A DNA stretch of 64,000 bases, taken from Tetrahymena thermophila SB210. Its lineage: Eukaryota > Ciliophora > Oligohymenophorea > Hymenostomatida > Tetrahymenidae. Below, piece by piece: positions 24,890 through 37,987 of this stretch. Both the position numbers and the translations under genes were made by a program. Where the stretch lies: the NCBI RefSeq assembly GCF_000189635.1, contig NW_002476544.1:372001-436000 (forward strand), written 5' to 3'. Positions within the stretch are counted from its first letter, which is position 1; the number at the start of each line of letters is the position of its first letter. Under the pieces are notes generated by a model that saw only the letters and a program-made list of their open reading frames with translations, ran no database searches and was not told the DNA's origin.

Positions 24890-26879
24890 TCAAAGAACAA
24901 GCTCCTCTTTTTAATATTAATTATGGTGGAGGTTTTAGACTAATTAAGGCTAAGAGTAAGATTTTAGAAGAAATTCAACCATTAACTAGTGAGAGATACG
25001 ATCATTGACTTTTGAATTTATTAACCAGTTGGATACAAAGTTTTCTAAATAATATTTAAAGATCAGCGCATACTGCTTATGTTTAAGAAGTAGTGATAGA
25101 GTGTAGTGATTAAATAGCTTGTTATCTAAATATCTTTTGTATTTTTTCAGAAAATTTTGTTCGTCTTATTATTGATCCTGGTTTTAGTAATTGTAATAAA
25201 ATGATAATATTTGGTTTCGAATCTAAGATAAAACTTCAGGATTTTGTTGCTAATTTTAATCGAAGTAAATTTTTATGCTGGATTTTTTAAATAAATAATC
25301 CTTTTTAGTTTTCTTCGAGGTTTACTACTCATTTTCAAATAAACTAACTACAAACCTTTTGAATGATGTCATCAAATTTTTCACTACATTTTTCTTTTGT
25401 ATCGTATTAATATTAGTAAGTAATCCTTTAAAATCGGGTATTTTTGACAGATTACTAGTTTGATTATCTTCTGTGTATTCCCTTTAATTGCTTGTAAAGA
25501 TTTATGAGTACTCTTTGTTGTCTTCAATTTCAAAGTATTCCTCTTGATTTATTAAGAAAATATAAATAGATTTAAAAATTTTATTTTATTAAGGGAGTAA
25601 CTTAATTACGTTAGTTACGATCTTGGTGTATTTCGTCTTCATTCTAGCTCATAATTTGGCTATGTAACAAATTTTAATGAAAGTTTATATCTGAATTGTT
25701 TTATATTGGTTAAATAAACTAATTTTGATTACTCAAAGAATTTTCACCCATTTTTAATTAATTTTGCATAAAAATTGATGAATTCTGATAATTTAAATTG
25801 CTTTTTTGTTATTGGCTATTTTATGTATAATAATAATTATTTTGGTTAGGGTGAATTCCAAGACGATTAACTGTAACAAGATTTTGGGGAATATCTTATT
25901 CTAATTATGTTTGATTGCAATACAGAAAGTTTTAGTGATCGTTTGGATAGGAATTTTATTAAGAAATTTCTTCATTTAATATTTCTTTTATTTATAAATG
26001 TGTTTCTATTTCATGATTTTGTGTAATTGGAGATTGATTACTCTCTTGAATATACCTGTTTTTTTAATTCTAATTTTCTTCATTTTTATTCGGGATTGTT
26101 TTTTAAGTAGAGTCCTGCATTTTTACCGGAGTATTTTAGCCTGTTTGGCTTCTCAACACTCTCTTTGGATAAGAGGAAATTTTCTATTAAAAGGCCAGTT
26201 GTTTTTGCTTCTTTTTTTCCATTCTCTTTATTTTTATTTCATTAGATTTTTGTAAGCTATCTATTAAATCTCCTTTAATTTCTAATTTGTTATCTATTTT
26301 TCCTATCGCAGTTTAATTTTGCTTAATACCTTAAATCTGGGTAATTTCTATGTATTGTTCCTATGTATTTTCAAACAATAAATCTTGATTTATGTCTTTC
26401 TAATTAGAACCAAAATTTTGTAATATAGTTTATTGAATACCACTACTTAAAGCGATACCTCCTTAATTAGCATTGTTCATTTGCAAATAATCTTCACCTT
26501 AATCTCTTAAACCAAAAATTTTTGAATTAGGAGAACAAAATTCTTCATAGATTTCCATCTGAAAGTTTTTTAAATTAGATTGCTGATTTTCAATAAAATT
26601 GTTATCAATGACATTAAATTTGATATTATTGCAAATACTGCTATTGTTATTATTAATATTGCTATAATTATTATTTTTGAGAGAAAAGGAACTATGTTGC
26701 CTTTTAATTATATATAATAAATAATTATAAGATAATTATGCTAATTATGAAAAGAGTATTAATAAAAAAGGTTATTCAGGAATTACCTCTGGATAAGGTT
26801 AACATAAAAATTGCTTCCTGTCTAATTATTTTGAATACTGAGAGTGCTTTTAAAATTAGGATAATAGGTTATCTGTCAT
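24890..26879 (-). CDS. Paralogue family member B (unknown C-terminal domain)
   Basis: Predicted exons 26879-25619 and 25542-24890, with a 76-nt intron (GTAACT...TCAAG), give 637 residues. The intron is inferred because the genomic frame breaks there and its removal joins two protein-like stretches in phase (HQD to QEEYFEIEDNKEYS). The first 400 residues are Asn/Gln/Ser-rich and unlike members A and C. The last about 170 residues carry the shared domain: KKNVVKNLMTSFKRFVVSLF, then FLKKYKRYLDNKLFNHYTLS, LLLKHKQYALIFKYYLENFV, SNWLINSKVNDRISHQLMVE. It is closer to C than to A. Residues about 35-60, near the N-terminus, are AT-rich and could hide a further intron. Function unknown. Confidence 0.75.
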
Positions 26880-26959
26880 TTATGTATATATAAAAGGTTG
26901 GCGAATCTTAAAAATAATTTAAATATCATAGTAATGTTACTCTTGTTTGAGTGTGTACT

Positions 26960-27273
26960 ATGGAGTTTAAAGCTGCTATTCAGTATTATTTAAACTTTAT
27001 TCAGAGTACAAATAAGGTGGTTCTTGATATTAGAAGTAGGATTGAGGGTATTTAACTTATTCCTTTTAATAAAATTTACATCTGAGTTTTAAAATAATAG
27101 AAAAGCCTTAACAAGCAATTAATAGATACATATCAAACTAATACAATATGGTAAAAAATTTATTTTCTCTCTTAAAAAAGTAAGTTACATCTCTCAGGTA
27201 ATTGGAATCATAAAAGATATTTTAATCTTCATCACAGATACTATTGTTCATATTAGAAAACAAGTTGAATTGA
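26960..27273 (+). CDS. Possible small two-exon protein, divergent from member B
   Basis: Predicted as 26960-27047 joined to 27101-27273 across a 53-nt intron (GTATTT...AATAG), giving 86 residues: MEFKAAIQYYLNFIQSTNKV, then a charged turn, and a helical Gln/Lys/Leu-rich second half (NMVKNLFSLLKKQVTSLRQL). Without splicing the frame ends after 41 residues. The first exon is visibly richer in G+C than its surroundings, which supports coding. It starts only 80 bases from the ATG of member B on the other strand, so the two may share a promoter region. An all-helical small protein of unknown function; the model is tentative. Confidence 0.35.
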
Positions 27274-29917
27274 TAAAATCTTTATTTGCTCTTAAAATAT
27301 ACAAAAAAAACTTTGTTTTGATTAAATAAATATTTAGCGTAAATCAAGGCACAATAATCTGAACTTTTTTTATTTTAATTAATCATTTTTACTCATTATA
27401 ACCTAAATTGATATGGCGTGAAAAAGCAATTTTACAATTTATTATCAAAAATTATTACTTAAAAGCATAAAAAAACTGTGTATTTAAATATATTTCTTGT
27501 CCAAAAAAAAAAATAAGTGAGTTTTAGAGGTAATTAATTGATAAGTATCAATAATATTTGCACCATTATATATACTCTTCCATTGAAATAATGACTAAAA
27601 GGGGTTATAACAATTAACTCAACTAAAAGCACTTAATTCTTAAAAACCCATTAGCCTATTAAAAATGATTAGTTAATTTAAATATTTTTTTAAAAACAAA
27701 AAATTTGTCATACCAATCATAAAAAATAATTTTACAGTTAAACATAGTCATTTTTTGAAAAAATGGTTTTATGTTGAAAAGTATTAAGGTTTTATAAATA
27801 TGTTTTTAAATTATTCCAAATATCATATATCTTAAATCGCTACCATTAGAAATATAAAGGAATGGTCTTTTATAATAAGTATAAATTTTTTAATTGAGTA
27901 AATTTTTTTGGGGTACTAATAATGAGTGAAGCTTGAAGCAGAAAAAATATAATATTAAGCATTTGCTAATTATCTCCTTTCTAATAATTTATTAATTAAA
28001 ATTTTATTTGAGTAATCTCAATTATAAGAAATTTCTTTATAGATTTTAAAGCTCCATCAGTTCCTATTAAACGCTTATATAATTCATCAAATAATATAAA
28101 TCTGACTAATAAAATAGAATATTTGTTCGAGATTTTGCTTTAGTGGAAAAAATAAAATGAATTATGAGATATCATAATAATGTTTAAAGAATATTTTGAT
28201 CAAAAATAGCAAAAATAATTTTAAATAAATACTAAAAATTTTTAAAATTTCATTTTTACCTTATCTGTAAATTAATAATTACAATTAATCTAAAAAAGAT
28301 GATAATTATTTGCACACTTTATGAATAAATCATATGAATATAATTAAAATAACCTGATCTTAATTAAAATAGGACTAAATCAATCAAAAATATAATTTTG
28401 TTCTATAGGATATCATTTAATCTTTTGTTTATTCTCACAAAATTAAGATTTATAATAAAATCTAGTTTATGTTAGTTAAAAAAATAGTTTTTAAAGCAGA
28501 AAAAATCTTTTATAAAATCTATTTAACGATTCGAAATGAATAAAAAGCATATTCATCAAAATATAATTTATAGATAGCTAGTACATATACTTAGAAATCT
28601 TTTATAATTAGATATTTTTAGGGAGAGGAAAGGCATATAACGTTAAGAGTAACTTTTAAAATTAAACAAAATAAAAAACAATGAATAATTTTGCTTTTTA
28701 TTTTTTTCCTTTAATAATTAAAGAAGTATAAAATAATTTTTCTCTAAACATAATATTTAAAATAATTTAATAAATTTTATCAATATAATTAAAATGAAAT
28801 TTATTTATTGTAAAATTATGATAATATTACTTATAATAGTTTAGCACTCACTGCTTCTTGCAACCTACTAACTAAAAAGTTTTTTAATGAAATTAATATT
28901 TTTGTAAATGATTATTTTATTGACGATCTGATTGACAAAAATAACAACAATTATATTTTCTTGATAAACATTTAAAAGTAGCAAAATTATTTAACAAATT
29001 TAAAAGTTATCAAAGTAGCATTGTTTTTTATTTATTTATGAGCTAATCTTCAAAAAATTATTTTTAATATAAATGAAATTATAAACTTTTTCATATTATT
29101 TGTTTGATAAATGAAGATATTTAATTATCAGATCAATATATAGATAAATGCAGAATGTAATATAGGTTTTTATTTTTTAAAAAATTAATCTTAGCTATAA
29201 ATTCTAATTATTCAGCTAGTTTTTACTTAAAAAAATTTTGAAAAATTTTAAATGGTATATTGAATAAGCTTAAATTAAATATGATTCTATTAAAAAAATT
29301 TAATTAAGTGTTACAATTTTTATAAATTTATATTCTTAAATCTAGTTGAAATATTCTGATATGATTAAGCTATCAAACATTTTTAAATTATTGTTAAATA
29401 AATTATGATAAAAAATAATTTAATTTTAGATTTTATTAAATTTAATTGGATAAAAAAATATTATTATTTTTGCAAGTAGAAAATAAATCATTTACTATTT
29501 TTAAAATTTTATAAATATTCATTGAATAATTTATTGTTAGCTAGATTAAATTTTGCTGACAAAGCTGATTTAAATAAAATTTCATAGATTTTTGTATTTG
29601 TGCCTTTCTTTTAAAATGAAAAAATATTACAAGAAATTCTTTCCACATATTACAATTCCTTCCTAACTTACTTCCCTATTAGATTTTTATTTCAGATATC
29701 AAGTTATTTTAATTCAGCTGCACTATCAACATTTATAAAATTATTCTGAATTATAAACACACAAAAAAAAAATTTAGTTGGTACTTTATTAATAATTTAA
29801 TTTACACTTCCTATTTCTATAAAAAGTAATAATAAAATTAACAATATAGATTTATGTGTTAAAGTAATTATTAAATTTAAAATTTTCAATCTCTCTTTTT
29901 TAAAAAGTATAAAAAAG
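27274..29917. other. Long AT-rich intergenic, no convincing gene
   Basis: 2.6 kb with very low G+C. Near 28040-28160 a short plus-strand stretch reads as protein-like (DFKAPSVPIKRLYNSSNN...) but has no start, no clear splice partner, and a second equally open frame; I treat it as noise or an old remnant. Nothing else seen. Confidence 0.5.
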
Positions 29918-32900
29918 TCAAGCTATATTTTCTGTTTATATGATTGTTTATTTATCTTATTTTTATATGGATTATTAAGAATTTATTTATTTAGAAATAA
30001 ATTAGATCATATATTAGTGCGATTAAAGATTTTTTATTTTTGAGTTTATAACCCAATTTTGAGCGAAATTTTACAAAAAATAATTGAAAATTTGCGAATA
30101 TTGCTTGTGTTTTAAGAGAAGTGAGAGTGTTTAGTTGTTAAAATTTTTGTGGCAGATATATCTTTTAAATTTTTTTAAGAAGGACTACTCATCATCAATT
30201 TAATCTTAATGTTCATTTTTAAGATATATTTTTAAAACTTCTTAGCGGATGTTATACACATTTTCTTATTGCTATTCTTGAAAGTATATTGAAATGCTAG
30301 ACTTCTAAAACTAGTGGTCTTTTTTAACTTTTTTCAGTGGTTGAATTTCCTTCTAAAATAGAATAGTTATAAAATTTTTGAAAGATGTCATTATATTTTT
30401 GACAACATTCTTCTTTTAAATATTAGTAAGTTCACAGCTAAATTTCCTTAAATCTAGTTGTTCATAGTAATTACTACTTTCATTTTATATCAATTATTCT
30501 TTACTTAGATCAGTATAGCGCAAAAATTCAAAGTCATTATTAAGCTATTCTAGCTCGGGAGAATATTCTTTATTATTTAACTCTAGTCCATAAATTATAT
30601 TTTCATCAGTTTGCATCAAAAATTTACTGCTCTCTATTACTTCTTACTCTAAAATTTGTGAACTTTATTAACTATTTAGCTAAGAAAAACTTTTTTCGTA
30701 AAAGTTACATACGTCTTCTTCTTTAAAAGATCCAATATTATTATTTTTATTAAATTTTAAAGGAGTAAGCTTATTCGCTTAAAATGATTCATCATCATCT
30801 ATAATTTAATTTTCTTAATAATTAATGACTTGCATAGTCTCTTAATCAATTTTTTAATTGCAAACAAACTAGATGTTGTTTGAATTGGATTATTAGTTTT
30901 CATAATTAATATGTTATTCAGTATTTTAATTATTTTCTGTACACTCATTTTATTAATTAGTTTGATCACAATTTTGCCATTGTTAAGAATAATTATTTGA
31001 GTAACATTATTTAATTTAATTGCTTAATGATTACAAAATATTCGAATCAGTGCTTTCATTTTATTAGTTAATTTGATTGTTTTAATCATATTACCACTAA
31101 ACAGAGTAATTACTTGAATAGCTATGCTTATTATTACAATTTTGAGTCAATAGTTAAGTTTTCAAATTTTCTTCGTTTTATAGATAAACTTAATTCTTTT
31201 GAAAACATTCATATTAATTTGAATAGTTGTTTGTATATATTTTCTAGTTTTAGTCATTATTTATTTCTTTTATTTAATTTTCATTATCTGTAATTTCATT
31301 TTGTGTCTAGATACGATTTTCCTAACCATAACATTACTATTAAGAATAAATATTTGTATATAACTATTCATTTGCATTTATATCTTATTGCTCAACATCT
31401 TAATAATTTTTATAAATATTTGAACATGTCAATTCCTTATTATTTATATTTGATTAGTCTATATCATAAATATTTTAATTATTATTTGAGTGTATCTATT
31501 TACTTATATTCTTATTTTGTTAGTAAACATCTCTTCTATTTTAATAAATATTAGTATACTCCTACTTACTTGAATTTACATTGGATTGATCAACATCTTA
31601 ATTAATTTAATAACTATTTGAATAAACCTATTTATTTGTATTTACATTTTGTTATTAATGTAAGTTTGTATTAAAATTTGATTGCTAAATATCTGAATTA
31701 TTTTAACAAATATTTGAATATATTTACTGTGTTGTATTTATATTTGATTATTGTTAATCTTCTTAGATATTTTAAAAATACTCATTTTTTATTTGATTTT
31801 TAAATATTTATTAATACTATTGTTATCCATAATAATTATTTGAGTAATATTAATTTTATGTATTATCATAATTAATCTATTTTTAAACATTCTATTCTAA
31901 TTCAAAAAGCTGTTGATTCTAAATCAAGCTATAATTATTTGAAGGGTATTATTATTCTGTTTAGTTAAAAAGTAAATTGTTATTTATGCAATTTTTATTT
32001 GAATTATATTCATCACAACTAATTACATAGGGGTTCTAGAAATCTTTAAAGCATTCATTTTTATTATTTGTTATATTATTTTAACCATTTTAAAATGAAT
32101 TATTGTTTGAATTGCTACTATAATAAACTAGACCCTATTTATCTGTTTTTGAAACATTTGTATTATTTTAAAAAATACTATTTTAGATGTTAATTACATT
32201 GCCTTAATTATATGGCTTTTGATTGTAATCCAAAACAGTATTATTTAATTTTTTTACATTAGATATATTTTGATTATTATTTTATTAAAAAGAATTTTAA
32301 CAATTTTTAAATGACTAATTTCTCATCTCAATTTTTTCATCACTTAATTTCTGATTATATATTTCTTAATCTTATTGTGCAAAATGTTAGTTATTATGTG
32401 CTTCTTATTTTTGATTTTATAAATTTTTTAGTCTTTTGTATTAGCAATGCTTAAATATTTCACTTCTTATTTCTTGATTATTTTACCTTTGATAATAAAA
32501 ATATTATTGAAAAATTAATTATTTGTGGATTGCAATTATTAAAAAAATCTGATTTTATTTAAAATAATCTAATTGGGAAAGAAATTTACAATATTTCAAT
32601 TTATTGTTGACCAATTCGCTCATTACATGAATTATATTAAAACTAATTTTCTTCTCCAGATTGAGGAAAGACTTTTTTTAAAGGTATTTAATTTGAAATC
32701 TGCTTTGTGTGCATTTACAATTAATTTTGTAAAGTTATCTTTTATTCTTCTAGGTTCTGCTATTAAAGATATCTTTTTTGATAGTAAGTAGAGTTATCTA
32801 ATTATTTCAGCTAGGATGGACTATAATAATTTCTTTCTCTTTCTCCGTTTAGCTATTGCTTATAAATACTATTGTCAATATATTGAGCTTCTGCTTTAGG

Positions 32901-33116
32901 ATTTTATTAATAAAGATAGGTATCATTTAAATAATTATTGTGTTTAATGTCTTAATTTTTTCCATTAGCATTTATCTAAAAACAGCAATATTCTTAACTA
33001 ATATTTTACAAAATAAATTCATTTTACAATCAAATTAAAAAAGTGAAAGTTAAAATTTATTGTTTATATTATTCTATGATAATAAAAATTTGAAATTTTT
33101 ACTCTTAATTACTCAT
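29918..33116 (-). CDS. Paralogue family member C, with internal 22-residue repeats
   Basis: Predicted exons 33116-33103, 32997-32590 and 32486-29918 (introns of 105 and 103 nt) give 996 residues. The 103-nt intron is well motivated, since it joins NERIGQQQIEI to QNNQEIRSEIFKHC in phase. The 14-nt first exon (MSNQ...) is a weak guess. The middle is Asn/Gln/Tyr/Ser-rich and includes four adjacent 22-residue repeats (VYSNSYQINQDVDQSN..., EYTNIYQNRRDVYQQN...). The C-terminal about 170 residues carry the family domain: KKNVVKNIMTSFKNFITILF, FLKKFKRYICHKNFNNQTLS, LLLKHKQYSQIFNYFLQNFA, QNWVINSKIKNLQSHQYMIQ. Standard-code plus-strand ORFs here are antisense shadows. Function unknown; the repeats look prion-like or low-complexity. 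Confidence 0.75.
31363..31723 (-). repeat. Tandem 66-bp (22-residue) coding repeats
   Basis: Within member C, in frame and read on the minus strand: one diverged unit carrying about ten extra residues (start 31723), then four units of exactly 22 residues starting at 31627, then a partial unit. The consensus is roughly xYSNxYQxxxDVxQSNxNxxKQ. The exact 66-bp period with heavy substitution suggests an old tandem expansion. Confidence 0.75.
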
Positions 33117-33175
33117 ATATTTTAAAGTGATAAATATGTAATTTATAAGCTAAAGAGATCAAATTTCTTCATGAA

Positions 33176-33483
33176 ATGTAGAAAACATATTAACATATTT
33201 TCAACTTTGAAATTAGTAAATACCTATCTAATAAAATTTACTTTTGTTTTGAGTAACTCTGTGATGAATCTAAGCAATTGAACGTTTAGTTAGTTGACTC
33301 ATTTAAGAAAACTGACTCTTCGAGATTATTATTTTAGCAATTATTTACTATTTAATCCTAAACAAAAAGAACTTTGAAGATGCTTTAAGCGCATTTTAAA
33401 ATATCAATAACCAAATATTCGAAAAGAAAGCTATAAAAGAAAAAAATTTAAATGATTTTACATGTAATTAATATTTGCTATGA
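33176..33483 (+). pseudogene. Possible degraded gene fragment with frameshift
   Basis: Two overlapping plus-strand frames look protein-like in sequence: the first ends around KQLNVQLVDSFKKTD, and the second continues as FEIIILAIIYYLILNKKNFE, DALSAFQNINNQIFEKKAIK before TGA. The change of frame occurs near 33318 without a usable GTA...AG intron. The second part has TPR-like character. It may be a decayed gene, an exon of an unrecognised gene, or a sequence error. Confidence 0.3.
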
Positions 33484-36400
33484 TGAGCATTCAAAGATTT
33501 GAAATGATTTTCCATAAAATTAGATATGTTTTTTGTGTTTTATACTTTTAATTTGGAAATTTTGTTTGCTTTTTACTTTTAGATTGATTAATAATTAAAT
33601 TTAAGACAATAAATAATTAAATTAAAGGCCTTCTCTTTTCTTCTTTTCCTAATGTTAGAGCCAAAATATTAATAACAGGTAATGTTTCTTCGGTTTCTAG
33701 CAATTAAATTTAATTATACCATTTGTTAATTGATTTTGACATTACTGCAATCAAGTAGATTTAATTATCTCTGAATTTATGCCATATAGATGTTTACAAA
33801 CACTCTTTTTTGATTCAAAAATAAAGGTATATTCATATTAACTAAAAATAATAATTTGAAGCAATTTTAATACATTTGATGAGGTAAGCTCGAATTATTT
33901 GTGAGTCGAAAATATATTTTCATTATACAAAAAAATCATTAAATTTTTAAAACTTCAAATTAAAATTTTTAGCATTTACTAATTTAAAAAATAAGTTTTT
34001 TCATTTAAAAAAATCTGAATAAATTTAATAAAACAGAACTTAATAAAAAACCTTTAATTATTATTTATTTAAAATATTTTTCATTAAAAAGCAAACAATA
34101 AAAACTAAAAAAAACTTTGAATTTTTTGTTTGATTGTTCTTTTTTAAGATTTCAATTTAATTATTTGTATAGACCCAATTACATCAAATTAGTAAGATAT
34201 TTGTAATATTTTTTGACCATATCTGATAAAAGCAAATTTATATAATTCAAACAATCTTATTTATAGATAATTACAAAAATCTTAATGATAAATTTTATCC
34301 TAAATTTCTTTTATTAATATTTGTAAATTATAAGATAGCATAATCACACAATTTTTAAAAATACAATGATTTAATTTTTTCTAACCAATGCTATCTTAAC
34401 TTATTAATTTTTTAAATGTATAAATGTGTAATTAAATTAAGCATAAAATTATATAAAGAATATTTTTGACTCTTTCAATCAACCATTTTTATATTAAAAA
34501 TTAATATGGATACTTTTTATAATAAGTAAATTTAGACAAATTGTCATTAAAAAAAACAAAAACACTTATTTTTGTACCTTTAATTGAGTTTTTAACTTCA
34601 AATATTTATATTTCATAGCAATCATCATGAAAAATAAAATTTTTTATATGAATTTCTTTCATAAATAAATATATTAATTATTTTTCTTTTTAATGATACT
34701 TTTTGGTTTTTTGTTTAAAATTACTTGTGTATTTTTTAATTTTTGAAATCTATTTTTCAAAGAATGCCTAACTTTTTCTTATTAAATACTGTAATTAGAA
34801 AAAAAGTATTCTTAATACTTCTTCAAAAACAATATTGTAATATTTATCATTAATAATAATAAAGAGAGAATTTTTCAATATTTTCATTCAAGACTTAGGT
34901 TTATACATTAATTACTTTTAAATATTTAATTAATTTTTGTATTTTCTTTCTAATTTATGGGATATTTTTAGCAATTTTACTCATTTATTTAATAAAGATA
35001 TAAAAAATTTTATTAAGAGATCAAAACTTCAATATTTTCATTCAAAAATGTTCTTTGCATTTTAATTACCTTAAAATTTTTAAGTAATTGCTATTTTTCC
35101 TTTTTAATTTAAGTGATCCTCTTTGTGAAACCAAGCTTTTATTTTACAAAAATACAAAAAATTTGAATTTATTACCATTTTGATAATATCCTTTAAAAGA
35201 TAAATGTATGGTAAAAAATTTTTAGATTCAAACCTAATAAAAAAAATAAGAACACTTGATTGTTTGCTTACACAATTTTAGGCAAAAAACAAAGTATTTT
35301 TTACAAGTCATGATATTTTAGTTAAAATTAAAAGAATGGTAAAAATTCTCTCATTTTTTGTATCGATTACATTCAAATTAAATTTTTTGAGAAATTACGT
35401 CTATATCAAATAATGAGTAGTGATAATTAGAAATATTATATAATTATTCGTCTAGATTACATAATAAATTAAATTAAATGTAAATTTTCTTGTAAATATA
35501 TTTTGTTTTTTAATATCTAATTAAATATTGCTTTTTTATTGCCATTGAGTGTATATTAAATCAATTTAAATTATACTGCAAGCAATTGATGTAACAAAAG
35601 AAATAATGGGTAAATACATATTTTATATAATTATAATAACCTTTATGGTACTATCGCGCTTGATTTTAGAACATATTTTTTATTGTTTATTCACTAAATT
35701 AAGTTTGTTCCATTTTTAAAAAATAGTTTTGTATAATCTAATTTGATATTTTTTAGGTCATTCAAAAGTTACTCTTTCAAAGAAAGTATACTTACTCTAT
35801 TTCTTTTATTTATAAAATGCAATTTTGATTTGGATACAAAGTCTAATAAAATAATCTATTTATTATATTACCTTGACTAGACATTAAAGCATAATAAACA
35901 TACAAAACTTAACTTTTATGGTATTAAGAAAAGGAAAATTCTTTTTTTTATTCGTTCTTAAATTAGATCAATTTCTTCTAAGAGACAAACAGTAACCCAT
36001 TCATTTTATAAAAATATAATGTAAAAAAATTATAGGTACATATGCTTTATTTTCTTGCTTACCACTTTAATTTACATAAAAATAAAATATAGTTTCATAA
36101 TTCAAAAATACTAAATTATTATTTTATATCTAATTAAATTTAGCCACAACCCTTTAGAAATATTTATAAAAATTTAGATGCATAATGTATCATGCTTAAA
36201 TTATTTAATGATATTATAAAATAATCCAAATAAGAATAGTTTTTTTAATTGATGGATATTTTCTTTTTTTATTTTAAAAATCATATATTACTTTGTAATT
36301 TTAAACTTGAATAAATAAAAAATACAAATAATAATTAAATAAAAAAATGAAATAAAAATAATTTTTTTTATTTTTTAAGCTAAAATTAATTTCTGATTTG

Positions 36401-37987
36401 CAATAATTTTTGTAACAAATTGATATAAAATTAATGTTTTTCAAAATATTAATTACTGCTTTAATCATTCAATTAATTTTATCATTATAATTAATTCAAA
36501 TATATTGAAAATATTTTTATTTTAAAATAAATGAAATTATAAAAATTTATAACAAATTGTTAAGTTTACTTATATTAAAGAATATAAAGATGAAAAAATA
36601 TACTTATTTATCTGAAAATCGTTTACAAATAATCATAAAAAACTCTACTAGACCTATTTCCTGATTGTTAACTAAAGCTTATCAAAAATAATATAAGAGT
36701 GATTAAATGATAATAATTAAAAAAAGATATTATTTAGATTGATATTTTGACCATCAATTAATCAATTATAATATAAAATTAATTTAGGATTAATTAAAAT
36801 TTTGGTCTATTCAATCATAATTAGAAAAAAAATATTAATAATAAAATCAAATAAGAACCAATCAAACTTTATAATTTTTTATAAACTAATTTTTGTTCTT
36901 CTTAATCAAAATATATTATTTATGAAATAAGTAATATTTATCACTATGATTTCTTAATGATTTATTTTCTGAAAAAAATCATCCAAAAATAGTGATAGAA
37001 CCAAAGTTTAATAAAAATAAAATTGATGATACTACTCATATTAGTATTTTAACCATAAAGATGGGGGATTCTACTTTCAATAAAAATGTTCAAAAAAGAA
37101 TTATGATTATATCTTTTTGAAATTATAATTTTAAACACTTTATGAAATATATATTTAAAAAACTCCCTCTGCTTAGTGGTTGGCTAAATGTGATAGCTAA
37201 ATTTTTGATACTTAATATATACCCATGATTAAATATAACAATATTATGAAATTAAATTACAAAATTATTTCAATTAATGTGATTTTATTTGAAAAATAAA
37301 ATTATCTAAAGTAAGAAAAAAACTTATAAAACATTTTTTTTATAATAATCTTTTTGCCTCTAGTTTTTTAACTATCTTCATAAGGTACTCTTTCATAGAT
37401 AATTTTGTACTTATTACATCACTTTGATTTTTTTTTCAATATTAATTTTTTCAATTTATTTCATTAATTTATTAAACTTTACTTCATAACTATGTACTGA
37501 AAAGTTTTAAAACATTTTAATATTATAAAAAAGAAAAATATTAAGAGTAATTAAAAATAAATTCAAAATGTTGATCGAAAATGCAGATAAGAAAATTTAA
37601 AAAAAGAAAATTAAATTTTTTATCTTAAAAAGAGCATTCGAGCTGTTTTGATATGCAGATGAGAGTGTTAAAAGCTATTTGTTTTAAATTATTATATTTT
37701 TTGAATGAATAGAATTCCCTATAATAATTTGCTTATTATGTTTTAATCATCTTAGATTTTAGAAAAAACAATAAAATTTAAGCTAGTTAAACATGATTTT
37801 TTTTTAATGTTTTAAACAAAATAAATAATTTACTTTATGTAATTTTATAATAAATATGCAATTAACATCAAAGAAATTCAGATTTGAATAAACTTCTTTG
37901 AAAAATAAATAAAGTCAAAAATTGAAATATAAGTAGGAATTTATTTATCTATCTATTTTAATAGGTCAATCGTATATTTATTTAGTT
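33484..37987. other. Gene-poor AT-rich region
   Basis: 4.5 kb of very AT-rich DNA without a convincing gene. A minus-strand open frame of about 160 codons around 36954-37440 exists, but its composition (Phe/Ile/Lys-rich) fits translated AT-rich noise. No RNA gene or repeat family recognised. Confidence 0.5.

Noticed and set aside
25998..26255. Plus-strand 85-residue hydrophobic ORF
   Set aside because: It is antisense to exon 1 of paralogue B, which is open under the ciliate code over its full length.
31303..31554. Plus-strand 83-residue Tyr/Leu-rich repetitive ORF
   Set aside because: It is antisense to the 22-residue repeats of paralogue C; the repeat pattern it shows belongs to the minus-strand protein.
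37160..37235. tRNA-like start (CTTAGTGGTTGGCTAA resembles a D-arm)
   Set aside because: No T-arm consensus (GTTCGANTC type), no matching acceptor stem and no anticodon arm at the right spacing.
36954..37440. Minus-strand ciliate-code open frame of about 160 codons
   Set aside because: With TGA as the only stop, frames this long occur by chance in DNA this AT-rich; the translation is Phe/Ile/Lys/Tyr-rich without any motif.
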